NCBI GenBank assembly: GCA_028284635.1
Contig: JANQRJ010000006.1
Coordinates: forward strand, 1-64,000
DNA from: Pelagicoccus sp.
Lineage (GTDB): Bacteria > Verrucomicrobiota > Verrucomicrobiia > Opitutales > Opitutaceae
DNA: 64,000 nt
Direction of reading: 5' to 3'
The notes beneath the pieces are model-generated. The model saw nothing but the letters and a program-made list of their open reading frames with translations, was not told the origin of the DNA and ran no database searches. Position 1 is the first letter of the stretch, and the number at the start of each line of letters is the position of its first letter. Shown here one piece after another: positions 17,410-27,400 of the stretch. The position numbers were made by a program, and so were the translations under genes.

Positions 17410-17868
17410 ATGTTGAATCGGCCGGAAAGGGAGCAGAATTTTATCGAGAGGCGTCGCCAATGGAAGGCGAAGGCGGACAAGCCGCTTGGACGCAACACTC
17501 TGCTGATGATCCTGCCGGCGATCGTGCTTTGCGTCTTCGCCTTGATGGCGGCTCCGTACTTGAAGCTGCTGATGAATCAATTCGCCAGGGGCGGGGACGA
17601 GCTGAAGATCTCGATTCCGCTGAATCTCGAGGACGAGCCGGAAAAGGTCGAGGCGGTAGGTCCGCCGCCAAGTCCTGAGCAGGTGGCTTTGGAAGCGTAT
17701 CGCGCTAGGCTGGAGCGCGAAGGATTCGACTGGCGGGCTAAACCGGAACTGGAAATGCCCGAGAAACTGGGCTTCGCAAGGGATCGCGAGGTCGTGATCG
17801 AGCCGCTTTCCGTGGAGCTGCCGACCACGGTGCCGAGATCCGGTTCCGAATCGGATTTGGAGCAGTGA
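17410..17868 (+). CDS. Hypothetical single-pass membrane protein
   Basis: 152 residues. A basic N-terminal stretch (MLNRPEREQNFIERRRQWKAK) precedes one hydrophobic helix (TLLMILPAIVLCVFALMAAPYL, about residues 30-51). A charged, Pro/Glu-rich tail follows (LEDEPEKVEAVGPPPSPEQ) with a short predicted helix. This is a type II-like inner-membrane topology with the tail outside. No known domain is recognised. It stands alone, divergent from the DUF167 gene and convergent with the HDOD gene; spacing to both is under 60 bases. Confidence 0.7.
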   Translation: MLNRPEREQNFIERRRQWKAKADKPLGRNTLLMILPAIVLCVFALMAAPYLKLLMNQFARGGDELKISIPLNLEDEPEKVEAVGPPPSPEQVALEAYRARLEREGFDWRAKPELEMPEKLGFARDREVVIEPLSVELPTTVPRSGSESDLEQ

Positions 17869-17924
17869 CTTGCTAGTGTCTAGTCAGGCGCTACTCTTTG
17901 CGACATTGCATCCGTGACACGACG

Positions 17925-18728
17925 CTAGCGACTGGGGCAGTTCCCCTGCACGACGGCGTCTGCTTGGTGCAGGCTGTCGCTTACGTCGGTTACCAGGTTC
18001 CAGAGGGTTTGCTCGCCCTCGCCGAGGAGGTTGAGGATAAGCACGTCGGGCCCGGCGGCTTGTTCCGGGAGTTCGTCGACTTCGCGTACCACGCCGGTGA
18101 TCCATTTGGAGAGATTGAGCAGGCAGGCCATTTTGCCTGTAGTCTGGCAGTCCAGAGGGTTGTACTGGAAGCGTACGGGATCGGTGATTGCGACGGGCAG
18201 GCTCCAGTTGCGCATCATCGCTTCGGTGAGTTCGGCTGCTTCCTGGCTGTCGAGCTGGAAGTCGCGTGGGTGGCTTTGGTTGGCCTCGAAAATGGCTGCG
18301 GCTAGCGAATGGGTAAGGCCGATGGCGTAGGCGGTCTGACGTTTCAGGCGGTGCTTGTCGGCGAGATTTTCCATGCATACGGCGCAGGTAATCGCTCGCT
18401 TCCACATGTCGGTGGAGTAGGTCGGATCGTCGGCATCGCTCCCGTGGGAATAGAGACCGAGCAGGTCGTACATGCGCTTGAAGCCGATTGCGGTGACCGA
18501 CTCTTCGATGCTGCAGTAGCCTTCGTTCGGAGCGGTGGCGAGCTGATTGGCTTCGCGCAGGATGCGTGTGGCGAGCAGGGGCTCGAGCCTGATCAGGGAG
18601 ATAATCTCGTCTGGATTGACGTTTCCTTCGGCTACGAGGGATCGAAGGCTCTTAGAGATGCGGGAAGCGGGCGCCGTTATTTCGAATTGCCTGTCAAGGT
18701 CTTCGATTGTGGGGTTGAGCGGGTCCAT
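17925..18728 (-). CDS. HDOD-domain signalling protein
   Basis: 267-residue cytoplasmic protein with an HDOD domain over about residues 10-210 (ISKSLRSLVAEGNVNPDEIISLIRLEPLLATRILREAN, then SVTAIGFKRMYDLLGLYS). HDOD is an HD-GYP-related domain that lacks the metal-binding HD pair, and it serves as a scaffold in signalling. No output domain is attached. A second HDOD protein follows upstream on the same strand, and RNase Y, a true HD-domain protein, is next to that. The pair may be part of one regulatory arrangement; that is inference from position only. Confidence 0.85.
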   Translation of the reverse strand: MDPLNPTIEDLDRQFEITAPASRISKSLRSLVAEGNVNPDEIISLIRLEPLLATRILREANQLATAPNEGYCSIEESVTAIGFKRMYDLLGLYSHGSDADDPTYSTDMWKRAITCAVCMENLADKHRLKRQTAYAIGLTHSLAAAIFEANQSHPRDFQLDSQEAAELTEAMMRNWSLPVAITDPVRFQYNPLDCQTTGKMACLLNLSKWITGVVREVDELPEQAAGPDVLILNLLGEGEQTLWNLVTDVSDSLHQADAVVQGNCPSR

Positions 18729-18889
18729 GCCCCTCGTTTCGCCCGCCAGTGTGAAGGATTGAGTCCTGTCGGAGAGAAGGGGTAATCGAGCCTAGCGAGG
18801 CGGCTGCCCATCTGGTTGCGGCAGCTCCTCGTGGCTGCGATTTCAACTCAGTGTGGAGGGTAGCGGCGCTCAGCGCCTTTTTTGCGCCG

Positions 18890-20470
18890 CTAAGCTTCTA
18901 CTATCTCCTTCTTGCCGAGCATCAACTGCGCTTTGGCGAGGTCTTCGCGCATCTGGCGCAGGCGGCGTAAGTCGCCGTTTTCCAAAACGATACTGCGGTC
19001 TCCCGAAACGGTTCCGACGATGATGGAGAAGAGAGCCTGCTCGAGCTTGACGGGAAGGATGATGAAGGAGCTGATCTCCCCTGCCGCTTGGATCCACTCC
19101 GGAATGATTGAGGCGATCTTCCCCGCCTTGCTGTCTTGGATGAGGATGTCTTCCTTGCGGGCCAGGCAGATACTGAAGATGTCCTTCTTCCGGGGCGAAA
19201 TGATGGGTCGATTTTTTACTCTTTCGAATAGGGGGCCCGAGCCGTAGCGGGCGGACAGGCTGTCTGGATCGAATTCCTCCCGCGTGGTGACGAGGCAGCT
19301 TTCGAGGTCGAGGCCCTCTGAAATGCTCTGGGCGACGGTTTCGTAGAGCTCGGTGAGGTCGACGCTGTTTCCCGGGATAAGCATCGTGGAGATCTTGGTC
19401 TTGGCCTTTCGGAAGGAGTTTTCCGCGAAGGCTTCGCGTTCTTCCGGGCTCATCTGCTGGGCAGTCTTGGGTTTCCTGATTCTCTTTCTTGGCGCGATGC
19501 GAGATTGGGGCGGCGGTTCGGGCAGGAATTCGCCGTCGATCCTGGCCCTTAGCTTGGCGTTGAAGATGGAGGCTTCTTCCGGCAGCTTCAGCGCTCGGTT
19601 CAATTGGGCGAGACTGGTTTCGACGGAGACGAAGCTTTGATTGACGGTCTCTAGACTCAATGGATAGCTCACCTGGTACTTGGTCAGTATTTCGGAGATC
19701 GCGTCCTCGAAGTCTTCGGGACCGATGGTCTCGTCGAACGCGGTGGAGCTGAGTTGTCCTGCCATTTCCGAGAGAATGACGATCTCCTCCTGGGCGCTGG
19801 TAGCGACCCGTTTGAGGTTGTCTTCGGTTACGTTGCGAAACGAGCCCATGATGCTCCGGGGCAGAGTCGAGTTTAGCAGCAGGGTGCGGCCGAGAGAAAG
19901 GGGAGTGAGTCCGAATACCTCCTTGAAAGCCTCGTCTGGATTCTTGTCTAGAGACAGGATTTTGGCCTTGCGGTAGTCGACGACCATGAAGGAGGCCATG
20001 ACCAGCTTGCCGTAGTTGCGCAGCGAGGCGCAGACGAAGAGTTGTTCGGGATCGCACAGTCCGTCGTTTTGCTCGGCTATTTGCTGGGCAAGCAGACCGC
20101 TGCAGACGGCGAGGGCGGCGGTGTCGCGTTGCTCGTATATGGAGAGGCTGCTTCCGGCGCCTTCCGCAAGCATGAGGGATATGGCCAGATTGCGGATCTT
20201 CTCGAAGCCCACGACATGGATGGCTTCGGCGATCGTATTGATTGGAGCGCCGGAAGGATTGAATCCGAGGGTATTGGCGGCGCTGATGACGCGTTCGGTG
20301 ATCTCGGGATCCCTCCCGATAAGCTGGGACAGCTCGCTCACGGAAATACTGAATGCCATGGAAGCGAGCTTCTGGATGATCAGGATGATTTCGCTTATCG
20401 CGCAGCTCTTTTCCTCCTCGAGAGCGGCGTTAATGGTGGCAAGGGTCTTTTTGGCGAGAGACTTGGGCAT
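18890..20470 (-). CDS. HDOD-domain protein with C-terminal GAF-like region
   Basis: 526 residues from ATG 20470 (MPKSLAKKTLATINAALEEE); an upstream extension to 20503 adds only eleven arginine-rich residues and is less likely. Residues about 15-220 form an HDOD domain (IGRDPEITERVISAANTLGFNPSGAPINTIAEAIHVVGFEKI). A linker rich in basic and Pro residues (PPPQSRIAPRKRIRKPKTAQQ) leads to a C-terminal sensory-like region (about 370-510, LYETVAQSISEGLDLESCLVTT... to SSFIILPVKLEQALFSIIVG) that resembles a GAF fold. It probably senses a small molecule or stress and passes the signal by protein contact. It is divergent from rny across 255 bases that should hold both promoters. A 9-bp inverted repeat (TAGCGGCGC / GCGCCGCTA) overlaps its stop codon. 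Confidence 0.83.
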   Translation of the reverse strand: MPKSLAKKTLATINAALEEEKSCAISEIILIIQKLASMAFSISVSELSQLIGRDPEITERVISAANTLGFNPSGAPINTIAEAIHVVGFEKIRNLAISLMLAEGAGSSLSIYEQRDTAALAVCSGLLAQQIAEQNDGLCDPEQLFVCASLRNYGKLVMASFMVVDYRKAKILSLDKNPDEAFKEVFGLTPLSLGRTLLLNSTLPRSIMGSFRNVTEDNLKRVATSAQEEIVILSEMAGQLSSTAFDETIGPEDFEDAISEILTKYQVSYPLSLETVNQSFVSVETSLAQLNRALKLPEEASIFNAKLRARIDGEFLPEPPPQSRIAPRKRIRKPKTAQQMSPEEREAFAENSFRKAKTKISTMLIPGNSVDLTELYETVAQSISEGLDLESCLVTTREEFDPDSLSARYGSGPLFERVKNRPIISPRKKDIFSICLARKEDILIQDSKAGKIASIIPEWIQAAGEISSFIILPVKLEQALFSIIVGTVSGDRSIVLENGDLRRLRQMREDLAKAQLMLGKKEIVEA

Positions 20471-20725
20471 TGGGCGAGTCGATCGTGGGCGAAGTAAACG
20501 CAATTGGCTTCACCTTGCGAACGGAGTCGCAAGGCTCTAATCAATACCGTGGCGATTATCTTTCGAGCCTACGGCATAGATTTACAACTGCTTATCAACG
20601 AGCGCCCAAGGTTGGCGGAAAGGTTTCTCGCTCTTTCTTCGCTTGTTGTTGCATTATTTTAGCGTTCTTTTTGAAACTTTCCCGATCTTGGGCTATGACC
20701 CCTACGTTAGCCCCTTTTTTTGATA

Positions 20726-22261
20726 ATGGATGGCCCTTACTGGATTTTTATAGCCGAGCTGCTCCTCGCGTTCGGTGTAGCCTATCTTGTCTTCTTCTGG
20801 ACGCTGCGCGGAGCGAAGCGCCGAATCAGAGAGGAAGGGAGAGAGATTCTGGAGATCTCTCGGCGAAAGGCAGAGGTCGAGGCGATGGAGATCCGCTCCA
20901 AGACCCAGGCGGAGATCGAGGGACTGCGCAGCGATTTCGAGCGAGCGGAACAGCGTTCCGAGCTTGAGATCGAGATGAAGCTCAAGGAGATCCGTTCCCA
21001 TGAAGAGTCGCTCGGTCTGCTCGACCACCAGCTGCAGCTCCGGCAGAGACAGATCGAGAAGGAGCTCGACGAAGTGGCGACCAGTCGAAGGAATCTTTCG
21101 GACCTCAACAAGAACCTTCAGCGTACCATGGCAAACCTCGCCTCTATGGACGTGGAGGAAATCAAGCAGGCCTTGCGGGAGCAGGTTCGGCTCGACTGCG
21201 AGGACGAGCTTCGAAAGCAGCGTCGCGAGATCATGGAGCGCTCGGAATCCGAGGTTCATCTCGAGGCCAAACGTACCGTGCTTGCGGCCATGCAGCGCAT
21301 TGCGAGCAAGCCGAATAACGATATCACCGCGACAGTGGTGCAACTGCCCAACGACGATATGAAGGGCCGGATCATTGGCCGCGAGGGCCGCAACATCAAG
21401 TGCTTCGAGATGGCCACCGGCACTACGTTGCTCATCGACGAATCGCCCAGCATGGTTCTGGTGTCCTCTTTCGACCCCGTCCGTCGGGAAATCGCCAAGA
21501 CTGCGCTGGAGCGTCTTGTGGCGGACGGCCGCATCCATCCTGCGACCATCGAAGAGTTCGTGAACGAGGCGAGCGTCGACATGAAGCAGATACTGGAGGA
21601 TGCTGGCGAGGCTGCAGTGCGACAGCTTAAGATTTCCCGCCTGCATCCGGAGATAATCTCCCTTCTGGGCAAGCTGAAGTTTCGCACCTCCTATTCGCAA
21701 AACGTTCTCGAACACTCCGTCGAGTGCGGCTTCCTGGCCTCGATCATCGCTTCCGAGCTCGGGCTCGATCCCAACATAGCCAAGCGGGCAGCTCTCCTGC
21801 ACGATATCGGCAAGGCTATCGACGGCGAAAACGAAGGGAGCCATGCCTTGGTAGGCGCCCAGTTTGTGGAGAAGCTTGGCGAAGACCAGATCGTGGTCAA
21901 CGCAGTGGCCGCCCACCACGAGGAAGTCCCTCCCGAGTCGCTGTACGCGGGGGTTGTGATTCTCGCGGACACCATCTCTGCGGTTCGCCCAGGGGCTCGC
22001 ATGGAGTCGATGACTGCCTACATCGATCGACTCAAGGAACTCGAGGAGGTTGCCTGCTCCTTCGATGGAGTGAGCGCCGCCTACGCCATCCAGGCTGGGC
22101 GCGAAGTGCGTGTCATCGTCGATCCCAACGTAGCCGACGATCAGCAAGCCCGCGAGTTGGCTACTCTCGTTAGACGCAAGATCCAGTCCACTCTTGAGTT
22201 CCCCAGCTCCATTCGTGTCACCGTGATCCGCGAGCAGCGCTTTGTGGAAACCGCGAAGTGA
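20726..22261 (+). CDS. rny: Ribonuclease Y
   Basis: Membrane-anchored endoribonuclease that initiates mRNA decay, 511 residues from ATG 20726 (TTG 20720 is in frame two codons earlier). Domain order matches the family: an N-terminal membrane helix (YWIFIAELLLAFGVAYLVFFW), a long charged coiled coil (about 25-190), a KH RNA-binding domain with GRIIGREGRNIKCFEMATG, and an HD domain with LEHSVECGFLASIIASEL and AALLHDIGKAID supplying the metal-binding His-Asp pair, plus AAHHEEVPPESL. The C-terminal end EFPSSIRVTVIRE is typical. The 5' region lacks a strong Shine-Dalgarno sequence, with a T-run just ahead of the start. Convergent with the TlpA-like gene. Confidence 0.96.
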   Translation: MDGPYWIFIAELLLAFGVAYLVFFWTLRGAKRRIREEGREILEISRRKAEVEAMEIRSKTQAEIEGLRSDFERAEQRSELEIEMKLKEIRSHEESLGLLDHQLQLRQRQIEKELDEVATSRRNLSDLNKNLQRTMANLASMDVEEIKQALREQVRLDCEDELRKQRREIMERSESEVHLEAKRTVLAAMQRIASKPNNDITATVVQLPNDDMKGRIIGREGRNIKCFEMATGTTLLIDESPSMVLVSSFDPVRREIAKTALERLVADGRIHPATIEEFVNEASVDMKQILEDAGEAAVRQLKISRLHPEIISLLGKLKFRTSYSQNVLEHSVECGFLASIIASELGLDPNIAKRAALLHDIGKAIDGENEGSHALVGAQFVEKLGEDQIVVNAVAAHHEEVPPESLYAGVVILADTISAVRPGARMESMTAYIDRLKELEEVACSFDGVSAAYAIQAGREVRVIVDPNVADDQQARELATLVRRKIQSTLEFPSSIRVTVIREQRFVETAK

Positions 22262-22296
22262 GGCGCAGGCACCGGTGACGGCGCCAAGGTGGATAG

Positions 22297-22327
22297 GTGT
22301 TAGGAGTTTTAGGTTGTAAGTAGTTTG
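22297..22327. repeat. Degenerate 7-bp tandem repeat tract
   Basis: TAGGTGT TAGGAGT TTTAGGT TGTAAGT: four imperfect heptamers with a shared TAGG core, in the gap between rny and the TlpA-like gene. It belongs to the heptamer family seen at 29.8, 30.8, 34.9 and 51.2 kb. Confidence 0.45.
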
Positions 22328-22394
22328 CGAATACGTCTGCCTGAATCCCTATCCGCAGGATCCTGCGACGCTCGCAGAGCGAAGCGCGGACAGC

Positions 22395-22931
22395 CTAACC
22401 ACCTTTCTTGACGGCGGCCGCTACTGCAGTCGCCAGCTCTCTGCCTCGCAGCCCGGTCGCGATCACTTTTCCTTCGCGATCGATCAGGAAGGTCGCAGGG
22501 AGGGATCGGATGCCGTATCTACTGCTCAGCTCGTTGTCCCAGCCCTTGCCGTCGAAAAACTGCCGCCAGGGCAGCCTTTGCCTGCCGACCAGTCCATCCA
22601 AGGCCGCTCGTGACTTGTCCAAACTAATCCCGACCACCTCGAAACCCTCAGCATGGTGCCTTTCGTAAATAGCCTGGAGATTCGGCAACTCCTGCAAACA
22701 AGGCCCGCACCAAGTGGCCCAAAAGTCGATCAGCACCACCTTGCCTCGATACTGCCCGAGCGACAGCGGCTCGCCATCGGTCGCTACCACCGAGAAATCC
22801 GGGAAGATTTCGCCCTCCACCACCTTTGTCGAACCCATCGCTCCCGGTTCGATGCGTCCAGTTCCTACCGCGAACAGGAGGTAGCCGACCACCCCGATAG
22901 CGATCAGCTTGAAGACGACACTCGCTTTCAT
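22395..22931 (-). CDS. TlpA/ResA-like thiol-disulfide oxidoreductase
   Basis: 178-residue membrane-anchored thioredoxin-fold protein. The N-terminal hydrophobic segment (KLIAIGVVGYLLFAVG) anchors it, with the catalytic domain outside the cytoplasm. The AhpC/TSA-type core holds GKVVLIDFWATWCGPCLQEL with the CxxC active site at about residues 73-76, and the cis-Pro loop reads SLPATFLIDREGKV. It would reduce or oxidise periplasmic protein thiols, often in cytochrome c maturation. Its ATG overlaps the TGA of the upstream lipoprotein gene by four bases (ATGA), so translation is probably coupled. Confidence 0.92.
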   Translation of the reverse strand: MKASVVFKLIAIGVVGYLLFAVGTGRIEPGAMGSTKVVEGEIFPDFSVVATDGEPLSLGQYRGKVVLIDFWATWCGPCLQELPNLQAIYERHHAEGFEVVGISLDKSRAALDGLVGRQRLPWRQFFDGKGWDNELSSRYGIRSLPATFLIDREGKVIATGLRGRELATAVAAAVKKGG

Positions 22932-23362
22932 GGAGTCGCAGCGATGCGCGCAATCAAGTCGCTAATCGCCGGTCCCAGTTTCGCGCCTAGGACCGCGTTT
23001 CCATCATGCCCTGCCTCATGAAGCTGCCGAGCCAAGCTGCGCAGCGTTGCCGTGGAGCGGCGGCGAGGATCGTCTTTCGGCATCAGCGGCTCAAGCCTCT
23101 CCAATGTCGCGGTGATGGCGATCTCCAGGTGGTGGAATTCGACAAATTGGTCGTTGGAAGTGGCTTCCGTCACCGCTTCTCCCAACCTTCGGAGATGTGC
23201 TAGCAGTTCGCTCTCGCCCATGCCGTCGAGCGAGATCGTGTCGTAGAACTTCGTCTCCCTCGGCATATCATGCACGTCTTTCTCCGGTTGCCCGCAGCCC
23301 GCCAGCGCGATTGCCAGCCCAACTAGGCCACAAGTATGTTTAAGTTCGCTCGGAATTTTCAT
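22928..23362 (-). CDS. Hypothetical lipoprotein
   Basis: 144 residues starting at ATG 23362; the open frame further upstream, to 23641, is the shadow of the phosphatase gene. The N-terminus MKIPSELKHTCGLVGLAIAL ends in a lipobox LAGC, so the mature protein is lipidated at Cys. The rest is helical and charged (FVEFHHLEIAITATLERLEPLMPKDDPRRRSTATLRSLARQ). The fold could be a four-helix bundle reminiscent of cytochrome b562/c', but no haem-ligand pattern is evident. The ATGA overlap with the TlpA-like gene argues that the two products act together. Confidence 0.72.
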   Translation of the reverse strand: MKIPSELKHTCGLVGLAIALAGCGQPEKDVHDMPRETKFYDTISLDGMGESELLAHLRRLGEAVTEATSNDQFVEFHHLEIAITATLERLEPLMPKDDPRRRSTATLRSLARQLHEAGHDGNAVLGAKLGPAISDLIARIAATP

Positions 23363-23379
23363 AACGTATCCAGATTTTC

Positions 23380-23405
23380 CATTTTCAGTTCTCGATCTTC
23401 GATCG
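23380..23405. repeat. Short degenerate heptamer tract
   Basis: TTTTCAG TTCTCGA TCTTCGA TCGCG: three to four imperfect 7-base steps in the 56-base gap between the phosphatase and lipoprotein genes. Weak on its own, but in line with the other heptamer tracts. Confidence 0.3.
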
Positions 23406-23418
23406 CGTCGACGCGCTA

Positions 23419-24183
23419 TCAAGCGTTCAGAATCCTCATAACTGACTCGTGAAGGTCCGCGTTGGTTGCGATGCATGACTCGCCCTTGGCCGGGTTTGCT
23501 CCCTGCCAATCCGTAATGACCGCCCCCGCCCCACGCAGGATCGGCACCAGAGCCATGATATCCCAAGGATTCAGGATCGGATCCAGCATGATGTCCGCCT
23601 TGCCCGTGGCCACCAGGTAGTAGCCGAAACAGTCTCCCCACGTGCGACAGAATCTAGTTTTGGCGAGGAGCTCGTCGAAGTTCTGGCCGTTCTGATACTT
23701 CGCCACGTTCTGCAGATCCGTGGTGAGCACGATAGCGTCCTCCAGTGGTCTTCCGCTTCGAGCCGAGATCGGTTTCCCCTCCCGGTATGCAGACTGGTTG
23801 TCGCCCGACAGCCTGTGACCGATCGCAGGATAGTTGATGCAGCCATAGAGCGGTTCTCCGTCCTTAAGCAGGGCGATCATCGTGCCAAACAGCGGGCTGC
23901 CTGCGGCGAAGCTCTTGGTGCCGTCGATCGGATCAACCACCCACTGGTAATCGGCGGCCTGATTGCTGACGCCATATTCCTCTCCCGAAATGCCATGCTC
24001 CGGGTAGAGAGTCTCGATCGCATCTCGGATCATGCGTTCCGCTGCCCGGTCTGCTTCGGTGACCGGCGTGTCGTCGCTCTTGGCAATCACTTCCAGTTCC
24101 GGGTCCTCGAAATAGGGTAGGATAGCCCGCTCCGTCTCCTTGCAAAGCTTCTGGGTGAAAGCGTCGAACTCTTCGAATCTCAT
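23419..24183 (-). CDS. Inositol-monophosphatase-family phosphatase, HisN-like
   Basis: 254 residues from ATG 24183 (MRFEEFDAFTQKL); 22 further upstream codons look non-coding. Mg-dependent phosphatase fold with the metal ligands in sequence: Glu in ISGEEYG, Asp pair in WVVDPIDGTKSF and Asp in NPWDIMALVPILRGAG. The phrase RTWGDCFGYYLVATGKADIMLDP is characteristic of the HisN type of histidinol-phosphate phosphatase, so a role in histidine biosynthesis is the best guess; inositol monophosphate or a related sugar phosphate is the alternative. It lies upstream of the lipoprotein-TlpA pair on the same strand with a 56-base gap. The 5' flank carries a REP unit. Confidence 0.88.
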   Translation of the reverse strand: MRFEEFDAFTQKLCKETERAILPYFEDPELEVIAKSDDTPVTEADRAAERMIRDAIETLYPEHGISGEEYGVSNQAADYQWVVDPIDGTKSFAAGSPLFGTMIALLKDGEPLYGCINYPAIGHRLSGDNQSAYREGKPISARSGRPLEDAIVLTTDLQNVAKYQNGQNFDELLAKTRFCRTWGDCFGYYLVATGKADIMLDPILNPWDIMALVPILRGAGAVITDWQGANPAKGESCIATNADLHESVMRILNA

Positions 24184-24248
24184 AACTCTCCAAAAAGATG
24201 CCTCGATCCCCCAAACGGGCAAACCACAAAACGTTTCCTCCCCTCGCA

Positions 24249-24316
24249 CGGGCGTGTTTCAAGGTGTCGCCTTCCGAGTCGCGCCGGCTGTACCAAACTC
24301 TTGCGAGTTCGGCTAC
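24249..24316. repeat. Single GTAG-REP unit with adjoining conserved motif
   Basis: The REP unit is 24293-24316. On the minus strand it reads GTAGCCG, AACTC-GCAA-GAGTT, TGG, again a 5-bp stem with a GNRA loop. Twenty bases to its left is GTGTTTCAAGGTGTCGCC (about 24255-24272), which recurs near 3172-3190 and, diverged, near 53471-53494, each time beside a REP. Confidence 0.75.
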
Positions 24317-24484
24317 TGAACTCGCCGCAGCAAGGTCCACACTCCCCTGGATGCCGCTTTCGAATCGGCCGATCAGGGTTTATCTGTTTGTTCGCAAAGT
24401 TGTTCGCAGCTTGTTCTTCGAGTTGTTCACAATCGGGATTTGAGATTGTCAGCGAACTGAGGGCTCCTTCACTTTTGGCTCTTT

Positions 24485-27400
24485 ATGTACCTGAGCGCCC
24501 TGAAAGTTAACGGCTTCAAGAGCTTCGCCGATCCCACCCACTTGCGATTCGAACGAGGCGTCACCGCAGTCGTCGGCCCAAACGGTTGCGGTAAGAGCAA
24601 CATCGCCGATGCCATCCGTTGGGTGCTGGGCGAGCAGAGCGCTAAGGCGTTGCGTGGCGGCAAGATGCAGGACGTCATTTTCGAGGGCACCGACAAGCGC
24701 AAGCCGCTCAACCTCTGCGAGGTCGCCATCACTCTCACCGACTGCGAGAAGGAGCTCGGCAGCGATTTTCACGAGGTAGAGATCTCCCGTCGCGTGCATC
24801 GCGAAGGGGGCAGCAACTACTACATCAACGGCAAAACCTGTCGCCTGAAGGATATCCAGCGTCTGTTCATGGATACCGGTGTCGGCCGCACCTCCTACTC
24901 CATCATGGCCCAAGGGCAGATCGACCAGATCCTCTCCTCCAAGCCCGAAGAGCGTCGCGCCGTCTTCGAGGAGGCCGCTGGCATCTCCAAGTACAAGGCC
25001 CAGCGTCGGGAGACCATGAACAAGCTTGCTCACGTCGAAACCAATCTCGATCGCGTGACCGACGTCGTCAGCGAGATCGGCCGTCAGATCGGCAGCCTCA
25101 AGCGCCAGGCCTCCAAGGCCATCCGCTACAAGAAGGCCAGCCACAAGCTCCGCCACCTCGACATCGGTTACAGCGCCTACCAGTACCAGACGCTCAGCTC
25201 TTCGCTCCAGTTCATCGACAAGTCTTCCGGCTCCCTCCAAGGCGAGGTCGACGAGCTCTCTGCCGACCTCGAATCCAAGCAAGGCAGCCTCATCGTCTAC
25301 AAGGAGGAACGCCAAGCCCTTACCCAGCGTGTTCAGGAAGCCCAGCAGTCCGTCTTCGATCTGCGTAGCATGAAGGAGCAGGCTGGCAATGCGGTCGAGA
25401 TGGCCCGCATCAAGATCGCTTCCCTCGGCGAACGCGCCGAACAAGCCCGCCAGGAAATTGCCTCCTACGAATCTCAGCTTGGCGACATCGCCGCCAAGCT
25501 CGACGAGCGTAGCGCCGACAAGCAGATGCACCTCGACGTGCTCGGCAACTCCGACGAGATCTTTCAGGAGCGAAACCGCGAACTAGCCGAGATCGAGGAA
25601 CGCCTACGCGCCGCTGAAACCCAAATACAGTCGCTCAAAGCCCAGGCTGTCGCCGCCGAGCGTTCCGCGGCCCGCCAACGCGAAGCCCTTTCCAGCCTCG
25701 AAGTCGAGGCCGGCACTAGCCGGAATCGCCTCAGTCGTCTGCGTGAGGAGCTCGCCGAGCACGGCGAAAGCCAAGCTGCCGCCGCTCAGTCGCTAGCCGA
25801 TTTCCAGCAACGGGCCGAAGCCGCTAGAAATGCTCAGGAGGAGCTGCAAGCCGCCCTTGAACAGGCGCGAGATTCCGTCTCCGCCACCCGAGACGAATTC
25901 AAGTCCGCCCAGATCCGTATCCAGGAAGTGGATCGCTCCGTCGCCCAGAAGACTGCTCGCGTGAAGCTCCTCCAGCAACTTCAGGAAAAGCTCGAAGGCT
26001 ATGGCGAAGGAGCTAAAGCCCTGCTCAAAGGCAAGCTCATGGGCCCCCTTGAAGGCAAGACCTTCAGCCCGCTCGCTTCCGAACTGTCTGTGAAGGACGG
26101 ATACACCCAAGCGGTCGAAGCCCTGCTCGGCTCTGCCGTCGAAGCCGTTGCGGTCGGAGACGCCGCCACCGTTGTCGAGGTGTTCCAGCAGCTCGAGGCC
26201 CGCAAGATCGGCCGCGTGCAAGCCCAGCTCCAGACGCTCGGCGCTCTCGACCTCGCCGCGCCCTCCGATCTACCCGATTGGCTCAGGCCTGCCACTGACT
26301 TCGTCAGTCTGCAGGACGACGCTGGCCACGATCCGTTGCGGGCCGCGTTCGCCTCCAGCTACATCGTCGAGGACCTTCCCGCTTTCCTCCGTTGGCGCGA
26401 AGAAAACGCTGACTTCCGCTTCCTCCAAGTCGCCTCCCGCAAAGGCGAGACCGTCGATGCCCGAGGCCTTGTCACCGGCGGCTACAAGAAAGGCAAGAAC
26501 AGCAGCATCCTCCAGCGCGAGGTCGAGCTGAAGCAGACCCAGAAGGAACTCCAAGCCGACCAAAAGGCTCTCGAAAACGCCCGAGCCGAGGCCGAAAAGA
26601 TCAATCGACGCCTCGAAGCGGCCGAGGAAACCGTCGAAACCAAGCGCCAGGAGATCGGCGAAAACAATCGCGAGCTCTCCGCTCTGCAAGCCGAAGAACG
26701 CAACGCCCAGAAGCTCATCCACGAGCAGCAGGCTCGCGGCGAACGCCTCCAGCAAGAGCAAGCCACGCTCGAAGCGGCTCAGGCCGAATCCAGCGAGAAA
26801 CTCGAAGCCGCCAAAACCCTCCTCGGCGAGGAAAGCGAAAAGCTCTCCGTCGCTCGCCAGCAACTCGAAGAGCTCGAGCAAGGCATGGGCGACATCCGGG
26901 CTGACCGCGACGAAAGGCGCGAAGACCTCGCTCAAGCCCGTTTCGATTTCCAGGAAAAGAAGCAGCGGCTCGACCTCCTAAACCAAGGCCTTGTCGAGAT
27001 GGAGCAGCGCCGTAGCGAACTCGCCCGCTTGACCGAGTCCAAGACCCGCGACATCGCCAACTGGGAAGAACAGACCGAGGCGCTGCAAGAAGAGATCGCC
27101 AATGCCGACGAACGTAGCGCCGAAGTGGATACGGAGCTCGAAGCTGCCAAGGACCTGGTTGAAACCACCCGCCAGTCCCTGGTCGCTACCGAGGAGAAGA
27201 TAGGCGTTTTCGAGCAGGAGCAAAACGCTCTGCGGACCAAAGTCGACGAGTTGAAGAACAATCTGAGCGATCAGCAGGTTCAAATTGCCGAAAAGCGCTC
27301 CCGTCTCGAATTCATCCAAGAGGAGATCACCCGCGAGTACGGCGTCGACCTTAGCGGCGTCGACTGGCAGGCCGAACTCTGGCTTGCCCGCCAGCCCGTC

